Positions 1 to 8,213 of a DNA stretch of 64,000 bases are shown in pieces. Each line of letters starts with the position of its first letter. The stretch's first letter is position 1. The position numbers and the translations under genes are program-made. The notes beneath the pieces are model-generated. The model worked only from the letters and a program-made list of their open reading frames with translations, was not told where the DNA came from and ran no database searches. The stretch is from Pseudogracilibacillus auburnensis (lineage in GTDB: Bacteria > Bacillota > Bacilli > Bacillales > Amphibacillaceae), in the NCBI RefSeq assembly GCF_003201975.1, contig NZ_QJJQ01000020.1:20838-84837 (forward strand). Reading direction: 5' to 3'.

Positions 1-309
1 GAAAGATGTAATGAAGTCTATGAATAATGAAACGATGTCATTGAAAGATGAAATGAAATCGATGAATAATGAGTTGATCTCAATGAATAGCCGTATTGAA
101 AACTTAGAAACAAAAACAGATCATATTCAAAGTGATGTAACTGGAATTAAAGGTAATATTGAACGTATTGACCATGCAGTAAATAAGGATATTGTGACCA
201 TTTTAAAAACGATGGTGAATAAACACATGATAACAACGCAGACATCGTAGTTTTAAACAACCGTCTCTTCAAGATAGAATCTAACATCCAACAAATAACT
301 GGTCAATAA
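1..309 (+). pseudogene. Coiled-coil protein, 3' part, frameshifted
   Basis: The reading frame is open from the window edge, so the gene begins upstream. It encodes repeats of the type KSMNNE/SLKDEM followed by heptad-like stretches (NSRIENLETKTDHI), which read as a coiled coil. The frame stops at about 248-250. One base upstream of that point would restore it: shifting frame near 225-240 gives DIVVLNNRLFKIESNIQQ and a stop at 307-309, a natural continuation of the coiled coil. I infer a one-base deletion near the sequence cacatg around 226. No domain beyond the coiled coil is visible and the function is unknown. It could also be a functional shorter version, or a sequencing error. Confidence 0.45.
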
Positions 310-549
310 ACATTTTTTTCGTTCCTTTTGTTCTTATGAATATTCTTCCATCTTGAAAACGAGTATATACTACTAGACCCACTTTCCAGAAAAATCGGAC
401 GTGCACCCTATGTAACAGAACTTTCCCATACAAACATATAAAAATTCAAACCACAAATTCTCGTCCTCATTTACAATTTTTCAATTCTTTCCTCAGAAAT
501 GCACGCAGGAAAAAAAAATCTAGTACCTTTCAAAAAGGAGATGTTTCGT
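310..549. other. Intergenic, no gene seen
   Basis: AT-rich spacer between the broken coiled-coil gene and the PH-domain gene. I see no convincing open frame, repeat or hairpin in it. It should hold the promoter of the PH-domain gene, but no clear -35/-10 pair stands out. Confidence 0.4.
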
Positions 550-930
550 TTGAGTTTACTACATGGATTTTTAGGAAATGCATCAAACTTTGATCAAGAA
601 GATGCACAAAAAGAAGTGGGAGATTTACTTATTCAAGATGAAGAAGTTGAAGGCGCTTTTAAATTAATCAGAGATCTTATTATTTTTACCGATAAAAGAT
701 TACTTTTAGTTGATAAACAAGGGTTAACTGGAAAAAAGGTAGAATATCATTCGATTCCATATAGGAATATTAGTCACTTTAGCGTTGAAACTGCAGGTAA
801 TTTTGATCTGGATTCTGAACTTAAAATTTGGATCGGTGGAGCACAAGAACCGATTATTCAAAAACAATTTAAGAAAAATGATAGCATTTACGATATTCAA
901 AAAATCCTTGCGTTTATGTGTACAAACTAA
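550..930 (+). CDS. Bacterial PH-domain protein (bPH_1 type)
   Basis: A 126-residue soluble protein. The sequence GFLGNAS near the N-terminus, FTDKRLLLVDKQG and KVEYHSIPYRNISHFSVET are characteristic of the bacterial Pleckstrin-homology family PF08000. These are small beta-barrel proteins of largely unknown role, often reported as stress-associated or membrane-associated. I chose the TTG at 550 because AAGGAG at 535-540 lies nine bases before it. The ATG at 541 abuts the same Shine-Dalgarno sequence, and a longer reading from 499 has no ribosome binding site. The gene stands alone and is followed by a good terminator. The family call is solid; no specific function can be given. Confidence 0.8.
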   Translation: MSLLHGFLGNASNFDQEDAQKEVGDLLIQDEEVEGAFKLIRDLIIFTDKRLLLVDKQGLTGKKVEYHSIPYRNISHFSVETAGNFDLDSELKIWIGGAQEPIIQKQFKKNDSIYDIQKILAFMCTN

Positions 931-943
931 ATATGCATCTATG

Positions 944-977
944 AAACTGGCAAATGCGATGATTGCCAGTTTTTTAT
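944..977 (+). terminator. Intrinsic terminator after PH-domain gene
   Basis: A 10-bp perfect stem (AAACTGGCAA / TTGCCAGTTT) with a 9-base loop is followed by TTTTT. It sits 13 bases after the stop codon of the PH-domain gene. Confidence 0.8.
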
Positions 978-998
978 ATTAAGCACTCATACATCTAG

Positions 999-1475
999 TT
1001 ATGTCCCATCATAGATCCTTTCCCCTATCACTGTTAGCTTTGCTTTACAACATTTTGTCCGATATTTAGAAGGTGTGTTCACTAATTGTTTCCTTCTTGA
1101 TTCGTATTCCATTCCGCATTTATTACATGTAAATATGTAATGCTTTCCTATTTTCATCGTATTTGTGCTCGGTGCACCATGTTTATGGAGCTCTGCTTCG
1201 AAATAAGGGTGTCCATCCCTACTAGGCTTTCCTTGCATATGTAAAGCAAAATGAATACATTCATGTTTTAAAACACCTATAATAGCATCTGTTGTACCGT
1301 AGTCAATTGTTTTACCTGCTATTTCAATCTGAAGCGGTGTTTGATCATGTCTAATGATGAATCTGCCATGTGTAGAGCGTAAACGATTGTTTCGTTTAAT
1401 TGGAATGGTAAGCTGTAACCCATAATTTTCTTTAAGAAACTCTTTCGCTATTTGTGTCAATTCTTGCTCTAACAT
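999..1475 (-). CDS. SprT-like zinc-binding protein
   Basis: A 158-residue protein of the SprT/YdcK family. It has a metalloprotease-like HECIH motif at residues 71-75 (HExxH type) and a C-terminal zinc-ribbon with CNKC at 117-120 and a CC pair at 142-143. Proteins of this family resemble the SprT/Spartan protease fold. Their cellular substrate in Bacilli is not established. I use the ATG at 1475 (MLEQELTQIAKEF), preceded by a G-rich Shine-Dalgarno, because residues added by the longer frame up to 1544 do not look like part of the family. Gene context here gives no functional hint. Confidence 0.75.
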   Translation of the reverse strand: MLEQELTQIAKEFLKENYGLQLTIPIKRNNRLRSTHGRFIIRHDQTPLQIEIAGKTIDYGTTDAIIGVLKHECIHFALHMQGKPSRDGHPYFEAELHKHGAPSTNTMKIGKHYIFTCNKCGMEYESRRKQLVNTPSKYRTKCCKAKLTVIGERIYDGT

Positions 1476-1600
1476 TGCTCCCACCCCATTTACTACATTT
1501 CTTACGACGTATTTTATTATAGTTGATTCTACCAGAAAAATCATATCTAAATACCTTACAAAACAAATTTCTTTAGCGGTCCTCTACACCCAACTCATGT

Positions 1601-1631
1601 AAAAAAACTGACGAAGACAGTCAGTTTTTTT
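1601..1631 (-). terminator. Terminator after thioesterase gene
   Basis: An inverted repeat (AAAAAACTGAC / GTCAGTTTTTT) with a short loop lies directly beyond the thioesterase stop codon. A-run and T-run flanks make it usable in both directions, so it may also end the leftward SCP2/thioesterase transcript and insulate the SprT gene. Confidence 0.75.
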
Positions 1632-2089
1632 TACTTATTTTTCGGCAATAATTTCGCTTTCTCTTCGTCCGTTAATGGTTGGGCTTTGCCAGTATTTTTA
1701 TTCATATTCACCATATTTCCTCGGCCAGTTAAACAGACCTTTCCATCGGCATTTTTTGTCGCCATATAATGAACATCCATTGAACTGTTTCCAATCGAAT
1801 TTACTTTCACATACAATCTAATTATTTCTCCAAAAAACACTTGTTCATGATAATCACATTGTATATCTGCAACGATCGGAACAGACTGTTGATTCGTAAG
1901 TTCATTAAATAGTCCCACACTTTTAAAAAATTCAATTCGTGCTTCTTCAAAATAAATAAAAGGAGAAACATTGTTCATATGTCCAAACATATCTGTTTCC
2001 GAAAAACGAATTTTCACTTCGATTGAAAAGGTAAATTCTTCTTTCCAAGTTGGAAAATCTTCAATATAAGCAATTTTACGCAAAGACAT
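1631..2089 (-). CDS. Hot-dog acyl-CoA thioesterase (4HBT family)
   Basis: A 152-residue thioesterase of the 4-hydroxybenzoyl-CoA thioesterase type. The segment RFSETDMFGHMNN (residues 28-40) is the family signature, with the catalytic Asp at 33 and the GHMNN turn of the hot-dog fold. It should hydrolyse an acyl-CoA to free acid and CoA in the cytoplasm; the chain length is not readable. B. subtilis has a similar gene (ysmA) in the gerE/sdh neighbourhood, so it may be the counterpart. The start at 2089 follows a run of eight G residues that acts as ribosome binding site. The gene begins 15 bases after the SCP2-domain gene ends and is probably co-transcribed with it. Confidence 0.8.
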   Translation of the reverse strand: MSLRKIAYIEDFPTWKEEFTFSIEVKIRFSETDMFGHMNNVSPFIYFEEARIEFFKSVGLFNELTNQQSVPIVADIQCDYHEQVFFGEIIRLYVKVNSIGNSSMDVHYMATKNADGKVCLTGRGNMVNMNKNTGKAQPLTDEEKAKLLPKNK

Positions 2090-2103
2090 TTCCCCCCCCA
2101 ACT

Positions 2104-2451
2104 TTATAATGAATATTTCTTTAATAAATTTTCTAATTTTAATGCTAGTCCGATGTTTCCTTTTACTTTAAGTCTTCCAGTCATAAAAGCAGTCGCAGAA
2201 TTTAAATTTCCTTGCAATAATTTTCTAAAGTTATCCACACTCATTGTAAGTGAACAATCTGCATCATTTATACCTCCATCAATTACAGTCGCTATTCCAT
2301 CCGAAAAAGTTAATCCATATGTACCCTCATCATTTCCTGTAATAGTAAAGGAGTATGTTGCATTCATATCTTTTAATAATATAGGTTGTTCATTTGCCTT
2401 TCGATCAATTTCTTGCCAAATTTCATTTAAAGGCATTCTATCTATATCCAT
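2104..2451 (-). CDS. SCP2 sterol/lipid-transfer domain protein
   Basis: A 115-residue single-domain protein of the SCP2 sterol-transfer family. The pattern YSFTITGNDEGTYGLTFSDG, then DCSLTMSVDNFRKLLQGN and a C-terminal AFMTGRLKVKGNIGLALKL is typical of the domain. Members bind fatty acyl chains or acyl-CoA in a hydrophobic pocket. The ATG at 2451 is chosen over the upstream one at 2487, because a GGGGGG Shine-Dalgarno lies about ten bases before it and the family usually starts here. Its pairing with a thioesterase and a probable FadR operator in its promoter point to fatty-acid metabolism. Confidence 0.8.
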   Translation of the reverse strand: MDIDRMPLNEIWQEIDRKANEQPILLKDMNATYSFTITGNDEGTYGLTFSDGIATVIDGGINDADCSLTMSVDNFRKLLQGNLNSATAFMTGRLKVKGNIGLALKLENLLKKYSL

Positions 2452-2472
2452 TTTTTTAAATCCCCCTTTTAA

Positions 2473-2495
2473 TGAATGACTATTCACCCATTATA
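2473..2495 (-). promoter_or_regulatory. -10 element with overlapping FadR-like operator
   Basis: Read on the minus strand there is TATAAT (2495-2490) directly followed by TGGGTGAATAGTCATTCA (2490-2473). This matches the Bacillus FadR box (TGAATGAnTAnTCATTCA) at all but two positions. A repressor bound there would block the promoter of the SCP2/thioesterase pair. A matching -35 is weak. Confidence 0.55.
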
Positions 2496-2633
2496 ATATG
2501 TTTCGGTTAAAAATGAAAGCGCAACCTAGATTGATCATCATTTCCTAATATTATAAGTGTTTATTTGACTTCCTATTGCCACAAAGTTATATTGTACGTA
2601 GAATAGGTTTACAATGTGAAGGAGGAGAATGAT

Positions 2634-3011
2634 TTGAGCCATTCGAATACAGATTTATTAATTACATTAACAGCTCATGAAAGTGATGAAAACAACGTGA
2701 CTATTGCTTTTACAATGGGGATTAAGGCGTTGGAAAAAGGGCACAAAACAGAAATGCTATTGTTATCAAATGCGGTACACTTAGGTGAAAAAGGATATGC
2801 AGATAAAATTGATATTGGCCCGCCGTTTTCACCGATCAATGAAGCATTACAAACATTTTTGGAAAATGGCGGTACATTAAAAGTATGTAAAGCTTGTATG
2901 GAACATAATGGTGTAAAGGAAGAAAGTCTTATTAGTGGAGCAGATGTGATAACGGCTGACTATGTGATCGATGCTTTGATGGGGGCAAAGAAAAGTTTAC
3001 AGTTAAATTAG
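2634..3011 (+). CDS. DsrE/DsrF-like family protein
   Basis: A 125-residue protein of the DsrE/DsrF/YchN fold: LLITLTAHESDENNVTIAFTM is the N-terminal strand-helix, followed by MLLLSNAVHLGEKGY and a cysteine pair in KVCKACMEHNG. DsrE-like proteins are small, usually oligomeric and often linked to sulfur transfer. The CxxC-like cysteines here are compatible with that but do not prove it. The TTG at 2634 is the likely start, as AAGGAGG lies eight bases before it; a GTG at 2616 in the same frame overlaps that site. It is divergent from the SCP2 gene and shares its promoter region. Confidence 0.75.
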   Translation: MSHSNTDLLITLTAHESDENNVTIAFTMGIKALEKGHKTEMLLLSNAVHLGEKGYADKIDIGPPFSPINEALQTFLENGGTLKVCKACMEHNGVKEESLISGADVITADYVIDALMGAKKSLQLN

Positions 3012-3173
3012 CTTTGATACAGGGGGTGGATGTTGTATGATAGACCCTCTTTTCGTTATTCTTCAGTTTCCAGTTGACGCTTGCAATCCCCTCTTTTACA
3101 CTATCTAATAGAACAAGCTTAAGTAGGGATTGTAGAAACACTCCATATTCTTTTTTTCGACTGGACGATTCTC

Positions 3174-3329
3174 TTAGAAATAATTCTTTAGTAACTTCAC
3201 CCAACCAGCTATCGCCATCATAAATATGATCAACCAGAAAAGGCCTCTGCGCCAAATTCGTGGGATAGAAAACCAATAAGATACAATTTTCAATGAGGTG
3301 CTATCTTCATTCATTTTCTTATTTTTCAT
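3174..3329 (-). CDS. Small membrane peptide, 51 residues
   Basis: A short frame with ATG at 3329 preceded by AGGAG nine bases upstream. It encodes a charged N-terminus (MKNKKMNEDST), then aromatic and basic residues (SYWFSIPRIWRRG) and one hydrophobic segment (LFWLIIFMMAIAGWVKLL), ending in KNYF. This reads as a single-pass membrane peptide. I do not recognise the family. It occupies the place next to sdhB where gerE lies in B. subtilis. It is too short to exclude chance, but the ribosome binding site and the composition support it. A longer frame in the same place (2932-3276, other frame) looks like a shadow. Confidence 0.5.
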   Translation of the reverse strand: MKNKKMNEDSTSLKIVSYWFSIPRIWRRGLFWLIIFMMAIAGWVKLLKNYF

Positions 3330-3505
3330 CCCAATTCACTCCTAATGTAAAATAGACTATCTTTATTTCTAGTCGTCCGATTAAGTGGAGGCCATTTACA
3401 GATAAAAATCCACTGATCCAAGAATAAATTTTTTATCCTATTACATTGCACTTTCTTGCTTCTATTACTTTGAATTTCCACAAACTATTCAAGCAGTTCA
3501 AAATG

Positions 3506-3543
3506 AAAAGGATAGAAGGAAACAGAAGCTTCCTCTATCCTTT
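3506..3543 (-). terminator. Terminator of the sdhCAB operon
   Basis: A long imperfect stem (AAAGGATAGAGGAAGC pairing with TTCCTTCTATCCTTTT, minus strand) ends in a T-rich tail 25 bases after the sdhB stop codon. Confidence 0.75.
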
Positions 3544-3567
3544 CTTTCATTACTTCCACATTGTTAA

Positions 3568-4332
3568 TTAATGTGCGTTGTCACTACCAAAGAAGTTTTT
3601 AAATGATTGAACAACTGTTGCACGGTTCATTGCTGCGATAGAAGTTGTTAATGGAATACCTTTTGGACATACTTGCACACAGTTTTGTGCGTTTCCACAT
3701 CCAACGAGTCCACCTTTTTCCATTAATCCTTCTAGTCTTTCACTCTTATTCATTTCACCTGTTGGGTGTGCATTGAATAAACGTGCTTGTGAGATCGCTG
3801 CTGGTCCGAAAAAGTCATTTTTGTCATTTACGTTAGGACAAGCTTCTAAACATACTCCACATGTCATACATTTAGATAATTCATACGCCCATTGACGTTT
3901 TTTCTCAGGCATACGAGGACCAGGTCCAAGATCATAAGTTCCATCAATCGGAATCCAAGCTTTGATTTGTTTTAATGCATCAAACATACGCTCTCGGTCA
4001 ATAACTAAATCACGAACAACTGGAAAAGTGTCCATTGGAGCCAAGCGAATTGGGTGTTCTAAATGGTCAACTAAAGCTGCACATGATTGGCGAGCTGTAC
4101 CGTTTATAACCATTGAACAAGCACCACAAACTTCTTCCAAACAGTTCATATCCCACTTTACTGGTGTTGTTTTTTCCCCTTTTGCATTGACTGGATTTTT
4201 TTGAATTTCCATTAGTCCAGAAATAACGTTCATGTTTTTACGATATGGTACATGAAACGTTTCTTCATAAGGAGCGGAGTCTGGGCTGTCTTGTCGAGTT
4301 ATGATAAAGGTAACTGTTTTTTGTTCAGCCAT
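3568..4332 (-). CDS. sdhB: Succinate dehydrogenase iron-sulfur subunit
   Basis: A 254-residue subunit that carries electrons from the flavoprotein to the membrane anchor. The [2Fe-2S] site is at C64, C69, C72 and C84. The remaining clusters use C155, C158, C161, C165 (CMTCGVCLEACP) and C212, C218, C222 (CGNAQNCVQVCPKG). Length and cluster spacing are those of Bacillus SdhB, the three-cluster type. The start codon shares one base with the sdhA stop (TAATG), so the two are translationally coupled. It is last in sdhC-sdhA-sdhB and is followed by a terminator. Confidence 0.97.
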   Translation of the reverse strand: MAEQKTVTFIITRQDSPDSAPYEETFHVPYRKNMNVISGLMEIQKNPVNAKGEKTTPVKWDMNCLEEVCGACSMVINGTARQSCAALVDHLEHPIRLAPMDTFPVVRDLVIDRERMFDALKQIKAWIPIDGTYDLGPGPRMPEKKRQWAYELSKCMTCGVCLEACPNVNDKNDFFGPAAISQARLFNAHPTGEMNKSERLEGLMEKGGLVGCGNAQNCVQVCPKGIPLTTSIAAMNRATVVQSFKNFFGSDNAH

Positions 4333-6098
4333 TACTTTTTACTCCCTTCACTTTTTTTAGAATAATCACGTTTTCTAGGTGGAATTAACGATACATCCAC
4401 TTCTTCATAAGATAAAATTGGGTCGCCTTTTTCAGCATCAAATTCAGCGATTGTCGTTTTTAAGAATTTTTCATCATCACGCTCTGGGAATTCTGGTTTA
4501 TAATGTGCACCACGACTTTCATCACGTTTATATGCACCGATTGTAATCACACGTGCTAAATGAAGCATATTTTTCAACTGACGAGTAAACATGACAGCCT
4601 GGTTGCTCCAACGAGATGTATCCGTAATATTAATGTTCTCCCAACGCTCGAGTAATTCTTTAATCTTCTCATCTGTTTTTAAGAGACGATCATTTTCACG
4701 AACTACAGTCACGTTATCTGTCATCCACTCACCAAGTTCTTGGTGAATTTGGTAGGCGTTCTCCGTTCCATTCATGCTCATTAATGCTTCGAATTTTTCT
4801 TGTTCATCTTTTTCATATTGATCGAATAATTCAGGTCCCATGTCCGTCACATGTTTATCTAGCCCATCAATATACTCAATTGCTTTTGGTCCAGCTACCA
4901 TACCACCGAAAATAGCGGATAACAATGAGTTAGCTCCTAGTCTGTTTCCACCATGTTGTGAATAATCACATTCACCACATGCAAAAACACCTGGAATATT
5001 CGTCATTTGATCATAATCTACCCATAAGCCACCCATTGAATAGTGAACTGCTGGGAAAATTTTCATCGGTACTTTACGTGGATCTTCTCCAACGAATTTT
5101 TCATAAATTTCGATGATTCCACCAAGTTTAATATCTAATTCTTTCGGATCTTTATGTGAAAGATCAAGATAAACCATGTTTTCCCCATTGATTCCTAATT
5201 TTTGATTGACACATACATCAAAAATTTCACGTGTTGCAATATCCCTAGGAACGAGGTTACCATATGCTGGATATTTTTCCTCTAGGAAATACCAAGGTTC
5301 ACCATCTTTATAAGTCCAAACACGCCCACCTTCACCACGAGCTGATTCACTCATTAGACGTAATTTATCGTCTCCTGGAATTGCCGTTGGGTGAATTTGG
5401 ATAAATTCTCCGTTTGCATATTTTGCACCTTGCTGATACAAGACACTCGCAGCAGAACCTGTATTAATGACAGAGTTCGTTGATTTTCCGAAGATAATTC
5501 CCGGTCCACCAGTTGCTAAAATCGTTGCATCAGAAGGGAATGATTTAATTTCATGATTTTTAATACTTTGTGCGACAATTCCTCTACCTACACCTTCTTC
5601 ATCGATGATGGCGCCGAGGAATTCCCACCCTTCATACTTAGTAACTAATCCTTCTACTTCATATCGACGAACTTGTTCATCTAAAGCATATAATAATTGC
5701 TGACCTGTTGTTGCCCCCGCATATGCAGTTCTGTGGTGCTGTGTACCTCCAAAACGTCTAAAATCTAGTAGTCCTTCTGGAGTACGGTTAAACATAACAC
5801 CCATACGATCTAGCATATGGATAATACTCGGTGCTGCATCACACATCGCTTTTACCGGTGGTTGATTTGCTAAGAAATCCCCACCGTAAACAGTATCATC
5901 AAAGTGAATGTCAGGAGAATCCCCTTCTCCTTTCGTATTTACCGCACCATTAATACCACCTTGGGCACAAACAGAGTGAGAGCGTTTAACTGGTACGATA
6001 GAAAATAAATCTACTTGAACGCCAGCTTCAGCAGCTTTGATCGTTGCCATTAAACCAGCAAGTCCGCCACCTACTATTGCGATTTTACGGTTACTCAT
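4332..6098 (-). CDS. sdhA: Succinate dehydrogenase flavoprotein subunit
   Basis: A 588-residue flavoprotein that oxidises succinate to fumarate with covalently bound FAD. The dinucleotide-binding motif GGGLAG is at 10-15. The segment HSVCAQGGINGAVN holds the FAD-attachment histidine. Further on are the substrate-site motif FIQIHPTAI, the arginine-rich SESARGEGGR and the C-terminal RDESRGAHYKPEFPERDD. Length and order are those of Bacillus SdhA. It lies 39 bases after sdhC with its own ribosome binding site (GGGAGGGAG) and overlaps sdhB by one base. Confidence 0.97.
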   Translation of the reverse strand: MSNRKIAIVGGGLAGLMATIKAAEAGVQVDLFSIVPVKRSHSVCAQGGINGAVNTKGEGDSPDIHFDDTVYGGDFLANQPPVKAMCDAAPSIIHMLDRMGVMFNRTPEGLLDFRRFGGTQHHRTAYAGATTGQQLLYALDEQVRRYEVEGLVTKYEGWEFLGAIIDEEGVGRGIVAQSIKNHEIKSFPSDATILATGGPGIIFGKSTNSVINTGSAASVLYQQGAKYANGEFIQIHPTAIPGDDKLRLMSESARGEGGRVWTYKDGEPWYFLEEKYPAYGNLVPRDIATREIFDVCVNQKLGINGENMVYLDLSHKDPKELDIKLGGIIEIYEKFVGEDPRKVPMKIFPAVHYSMGGLWVDYDQMTNIPGVFACGECDYSQHGGNRLGANSLLSAIFGGMVAGPKAIEYIDGLDKHVTDMGPELFDQYEKDEQEKFEALMSMNGTENAYQIHQELGEWMTDNVTVVRENDRLLKTDEKIKELLERWENINITDTSRWSNQAVMFTRQLKNMLHLARVITIGAYKRDESRGAHYKPEFPERDDEKFLKTTIAEFDAEKGDPILSYEEVDVSLIPPRKRDYSKKSEGSKK

Positions 6099-6137
6099 TA
6101 TTTATACTCCCTCCCCTAATTCGCTTTTCTTAAGCAC

Positions 6138-6749
6138 TTATACGAATTCGATAATCGTTCTAATTCCGATATAACTAACAACGAGAAATACAATAATAGT
6201 AGCATATGTAACGATCTGTTGTGAACGTGGAGATTGTGCAATTCCCCATGATACACAGAAGCTCCATAATCCATTAGCTAAATGGAATACTACAGCAATA
6301 ATGGAAATAAGATAGAACCAGAAGTAGAATGGTTGAGTTAAAATACCCTCCATTAACTGAAAGTTTACTTCCGTATTTCCTAATGCAACTTGAACTCTTG
6401 TTTGCCAAACATGCCATGCGATAAAAATAAGTGTAATAATACCAGTTACACGTTGTAAAAGGAACATCCAGTTACGGAAAAAACCGTATCGTCTCGGATT
6501 ATTTCGAGTATTTAAAACAAGATACACCCCTAAAATGGCATGGAACAAAATCGGTAAATAAATAACAAATGTTTCTAAAGCAAGTACAAATGGAAGTGAA
6601 CCCATAAAGTTAGCAGCTTTATTAAAGCTCTCTTCCCCATAAACAACAAAATGGTTCACAATCAAGTGTTGTACAACAAAAATACCAATTGGAACAACAC
6701 CTAAAAGTGAATGCAATCTTCGGTAAAAATATTCACGATGATCCACCAT
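6138..6749 (-). CDS. sdhC: Succinate dehydrogenase cytochrome b558 subunit
   Basis: A 203-residue membrane anchor with five hydrophobic segments, as in the di-heme, menaquinone-reducing SdhC of Bacillus. Conserved histidines occur in FVVQHLIVNH, LFHAILG, FIAWHVWQT and VFHLANGLW; several of these are the heme ligands in the family. The start has AAGGAGG nine bases upstream. It is first gene of the sdhCAB operon. In B. subtilis yslB lies next to sdhC; here yslB is displaced by an alpha/beta hydrolase gene. Confidence 0.96.
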   Translation of the reverse strand: MVDHREYFYRRLHSLLGVVPIGIFVVQHLIVNHFVVYGEESFNKAANFMGSLPFVLALETFVIYLPILFHAILGVYLVLNTRNNPRRYGFFRNWMFLLQRVTGIITLIFIAWHVWQTRVQVALGNTEVNFQLMEGILTQPFYFWFYLISIIAVVFHLANGLWSFCVSWGIAQSPRSQQIVTYATIIVFLVVSYIGIRTIIEFV

Positions 6750-7430
6750 GTGTTACTCCCTCCTTAACTAATTTTTATATAAATTTTAAAAAATTGCACA
6801 ACAAGTTCAGATAAAAACATCATCAGTTTTTACACGTTAGTTATTGTTCTCATATTATTGTTTTATATAACATCAAAAAATGAAAGCAATATACCGTATT
6901 ATCATAGATAAAAAATCTATTTCAAACATCTTACAATCTGTATGAATCATCAATTGTTCACATTATACAAATTGACTCGTGAAAATTCTGTGAACCTATC
7001 TACTTTATTGTACTTCTAACTATAAAAAGCGTCAAGAAAAGGACAATGTAAAAATTCATTTTAACTTAAAGTTTTCGTACGGAGAAAACATATTAACGAC
7101 GTTTCGCTCCAGTTTTTTAACATAATATTTTCTCTAGTAAACTAAAATCGAACGAAGACTGGAACTTACATTTTATAGAATTACAACATATCAATCATTG
7201 TAGATAAATGCTTTTTTATGGGTCTTGCGTCCATGTGCCAAAAAGAACGGATTAGGGGCTAAATTGGGACTGAAAAATACTTGTTGGTGTAAAACAGTTA
7301 AAACAAATCATCAGATCGCTTTTGCAGCAGTCTTTTTTCTTCATAAAAAATAACCCTGCACGGGTCATCAAATAATAACTTCGAATAATTAAGTGCTAAA
7401 CTTATTTTAGTATCTTGATTAGTAAAATCT
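6750..7430. other. sdhC upstream region and spacer
   Basis: About 680 bases without a convincing gene. It should hold the sdh promoter; a TATAAT sequence on the minus strand at 6967-6962 is a possible -10, without a clear -35. The part from about 7121 rightward lies between two 24-bp direct repeats and has the character of an insertion together with the hydrolase gene. A weak imperfect hairpin (gcacgggt and nearby) lies around 7350-7370. I see no RNA gene. Confidence 0.4.
7121..7144 (+). repeat. 24-bp direct repeat, left copy
   Basis: This stretch, beginning CATAATATTTTCTCTAG and ending AAACTA, recurs exactly at 8462-8485. The two copies bracket the alpha/beta hydrolase gene and its flanks. 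Confidence 0.85.
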
Positions 7431-8213
7431 TCAATGAATAAATTGTGTCAATAACCGGTTAAACTTATCGCGTTCTTCCCAGAAAGTGCCATGACCACTA
7501 TATTTAAACGGTTCTAGCCGTGAATTTGGTATTATCTGATTTAGTTCCTCCGCTTGTGAAAATGGAATAACTTTGTCATGAATACCGTGAATAATTAAAG
7601 TGGGGGCAACTATTTTGGGAAGATCTTCATACAGGTTTTCATCTCTTAATAAAACAATGATCTCTGCGGTCGACCAGCCTGCAGCCTGCATTCCCATTTG
7701 AAAAAACCAATCCGAAAATGGGCCAGTTATATATTGGAAGAAAAAACCATCTATTACTTCCTGCATCATCTTAGGGCGATCATTTAAAGCTTGCATAAGA
7801 TATCTATTTGCTGTTTCTGTTGAAAAGCCTGTAGGAGCTGCAGCAGCAACAAGGACAAGCTGAGATACTCCGTAGCCGCTGTATCTAGACATATACCGAA
7901 TCGCAATTGATCCACCCGTTGAGTGACCCACAAGCGCAAAATTTTCTAATTGAAGTGTACCAACAACAGTACGGATATCATCAGCCAGTCTATCTAAGGT
8001 GTAGCCACTGAACGGTTTATCCGAATTGCCAAATCCCCTCCAGTCTATACCAATACAGCGGTAACCCATTGCTGGAAGAACATCAAACTGATATTCGAAC
8101 TGTTTATGGCTCAACGGCCAGCCATGTAAAAATACGATGGTTTTGTTACCCTCTGGGTTAAGATCTTCAACATATAGATTGACGCCTGACTCTACATTAA
8201 CAAAATACCCGAT
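7431..8213 (-). CDS. Alpha/beta hydrolase with probable ATC start
   Basis: A 260-residue alpha/beta hydrolase of the non-heme peroxidase/esterase type. The oxyanion-hole motif HGWP is at 30-33, the nucleophile S98 in GHSTGG, the acid D213 in IHGIHDKV and the base H241 in YSGHGTFWE. The reading frame runs back to a TAA stop eleven codon-positions before any ATG, GTG or TTG that would keep HGWP. The only ribosome binding site, AAGGAGG, lies seven bases before an ATC at 8213 followed by GYFVNVESG, which is where family members begin with MGYFVNVE. The first canonical start, a TTG at 8114, falls after HGWP and would give a defective protein. Either ATC initiates weakly or a mutation has silenced the gene. 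Native substrate unknown. Confidence 0.75.
   Translation of the reverse strand: MGYFVNVESGVNLYVEDLNPEGNKTIVFLHGWPLSHKQFEYQFDVLPAMGYRCIGIDWRGFGNSDKPFSGYTLDRLADDIRTVVGTLQLENFALVGHSTGGSIAIRYMSRYSGYGVSQLVLVAAAAPTGFSTETANRYLMQALNDRPKMMQEVIDGFFFQYITGPFSDWFFQMGMQAAGWSTAEIIVLLRDENLYEDLPKIVAPTLIIHGIHDKVIPFSQAEELNQIIPNSRLEPFKYSGHGTFWEERDKFNRLLTQFIH

Noticed and set aside
2932..3276. 114-residue frame on the minus strand
   Set aside because: It overlaps the DsrE-family gene end and the small membrane peptide gene in another frame, with no start signal; the 51-residue frame explains the region better.
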